Assembly: GCA_045636165.1 (NCBI GenBank)
Contig: JAZTWZ010000101.1
Coordinates: 1 to 5,070 of the forward strand
Direction of reading: 5' to 3'
Length of the DNA stretch: 5,070 nucleotides
From: SIG480 sp045636165
GTDB lineage: Bacteria; Bacillota; Clostridia; Oscillospirales; JAAYXM01
Shown here: in pieces, positions 4,996-5,070 of the stretch
Position numbering within the stretch: position 1 is the first letter of the stretch
Layout: each line of letters begins with the position of its first letter
The notes under the pieces: generated by a model
Told to the model about the DNA's origin: nothing
What the model saw: the letters and a program-made list of their open reading frames with translations, nothing else
The model's database searches: none
Program-made: the position numbers and the translations under genes

Positions 4996-5070
4996 ATGTT
5001 TGATAAAGTTAAAGGTAAGCTCGGATTTGGCTGTATGCGGCTTCAGATGATTGAGGATGAAGTTGACAAG
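4996..5070 (+). CDS. Probable aldo/keto reductase, N-terminal 25 residues (cut by window end)
   Basis: Only the first 25 codons are present, MFDKVKGKLGFG followed by CMRLQMIEDEVDK, open to the window edge. The LGFGCMRL segment resembles the first strand of the aldo/keto reductase TIM barrel (typically LGFGxMRLP), especially the clostridial predicted oxidoreductases that carry a C-terminal ferredoxin-like domain. The usual proline after MRL is glutamine here. A good ribosome binding site (GGAGG at 4984-4988) supports the start. Such enzymes reduce carbonyls with NAD(P)H; substrate cannot be inferred. The call rests on a short stretch, and the C-terminal domain is out of view. Confidence 0.7.
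   Translation, partial: MFDKVKGKLGFGCMRLQMIEDEVDK

Overview
The window looks like ordinary chromosomal DNA from an anaerobic member of the Firmicutes, most likely class Clostridia and perhaps the Ruminococcaceae/Oscillospiraceae. The reasons are strong AAGGAG-type ribosome binding sites, TTG/GTG starts, an oxygen-sensitive ferredoxin-linked 2-oxoacid oxidoreductase, moderate base composition and consistent TAA/TGA/TAG stops. The lineage is inferred from protein character and layout, not from a search.

Positions 1-117 are an AT-rich intergenic leader with a TATAAT box. Positions 118-4414 hold a tight six-gene plus-strand operon: a branched-chain amino acid aminotransferase (ilvE), a small P-loop ATPase of unknown role, a 2x[4Fe-4S] ferredoxin (delta subunit), and the alpha (vorB-type), beta (TPP-binding) and gamma subunits of a 2-oxoacid:ferredoxin oxidoreductase. 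Junctions are overlaps of 19 and 1 nt or gaps of 2-13 nt. Several ribosome binding sites lie inside the end of the preceding gene, so translational coupling is likely. The operon ends in a strong intrinsic terminator at 4425-4467.

The genes form a plausible metabolic unit. IlvE interconverts valine, leucine and isoleucine with their 2-oxoacids. The four-subunit oxidoreductase then converts a 2-oxoacid plus CoA to acyl-CoA, CO2 and reduced ferredoxin, or runs in reverse so that branched-chain acids feed amino acid synthesis. The substrate (branched-chain 2-oxoacid versus 2-oxoglutarate) is inferred mainly from the ilvE neighbour. The ATPase between ilvE and the oxidoreductase is the least understood member.

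Downstream, an extended -10 promoter appears to overlap the terminator, with its likely -35 in the descending arm of the stem. It drives what looks like a recently decayed gene at 4515-4953: a small membrane-anchored protein with a stop at codon 3, a second stop at codon 39 and an apparent 2-nt loss in a TA repeat. Its promoter and ribosome binding site are intact. The window ends 25 codons into a probable aldo/keto reductase starting at 4996.

I see no rRNA or tRNA gene, CRISPR array, insertion sequence or phage element. I do not see an undescribed multi-gene system. The points most worth following are the ATPase, the decayed gene and the terminator-promoter overlap.
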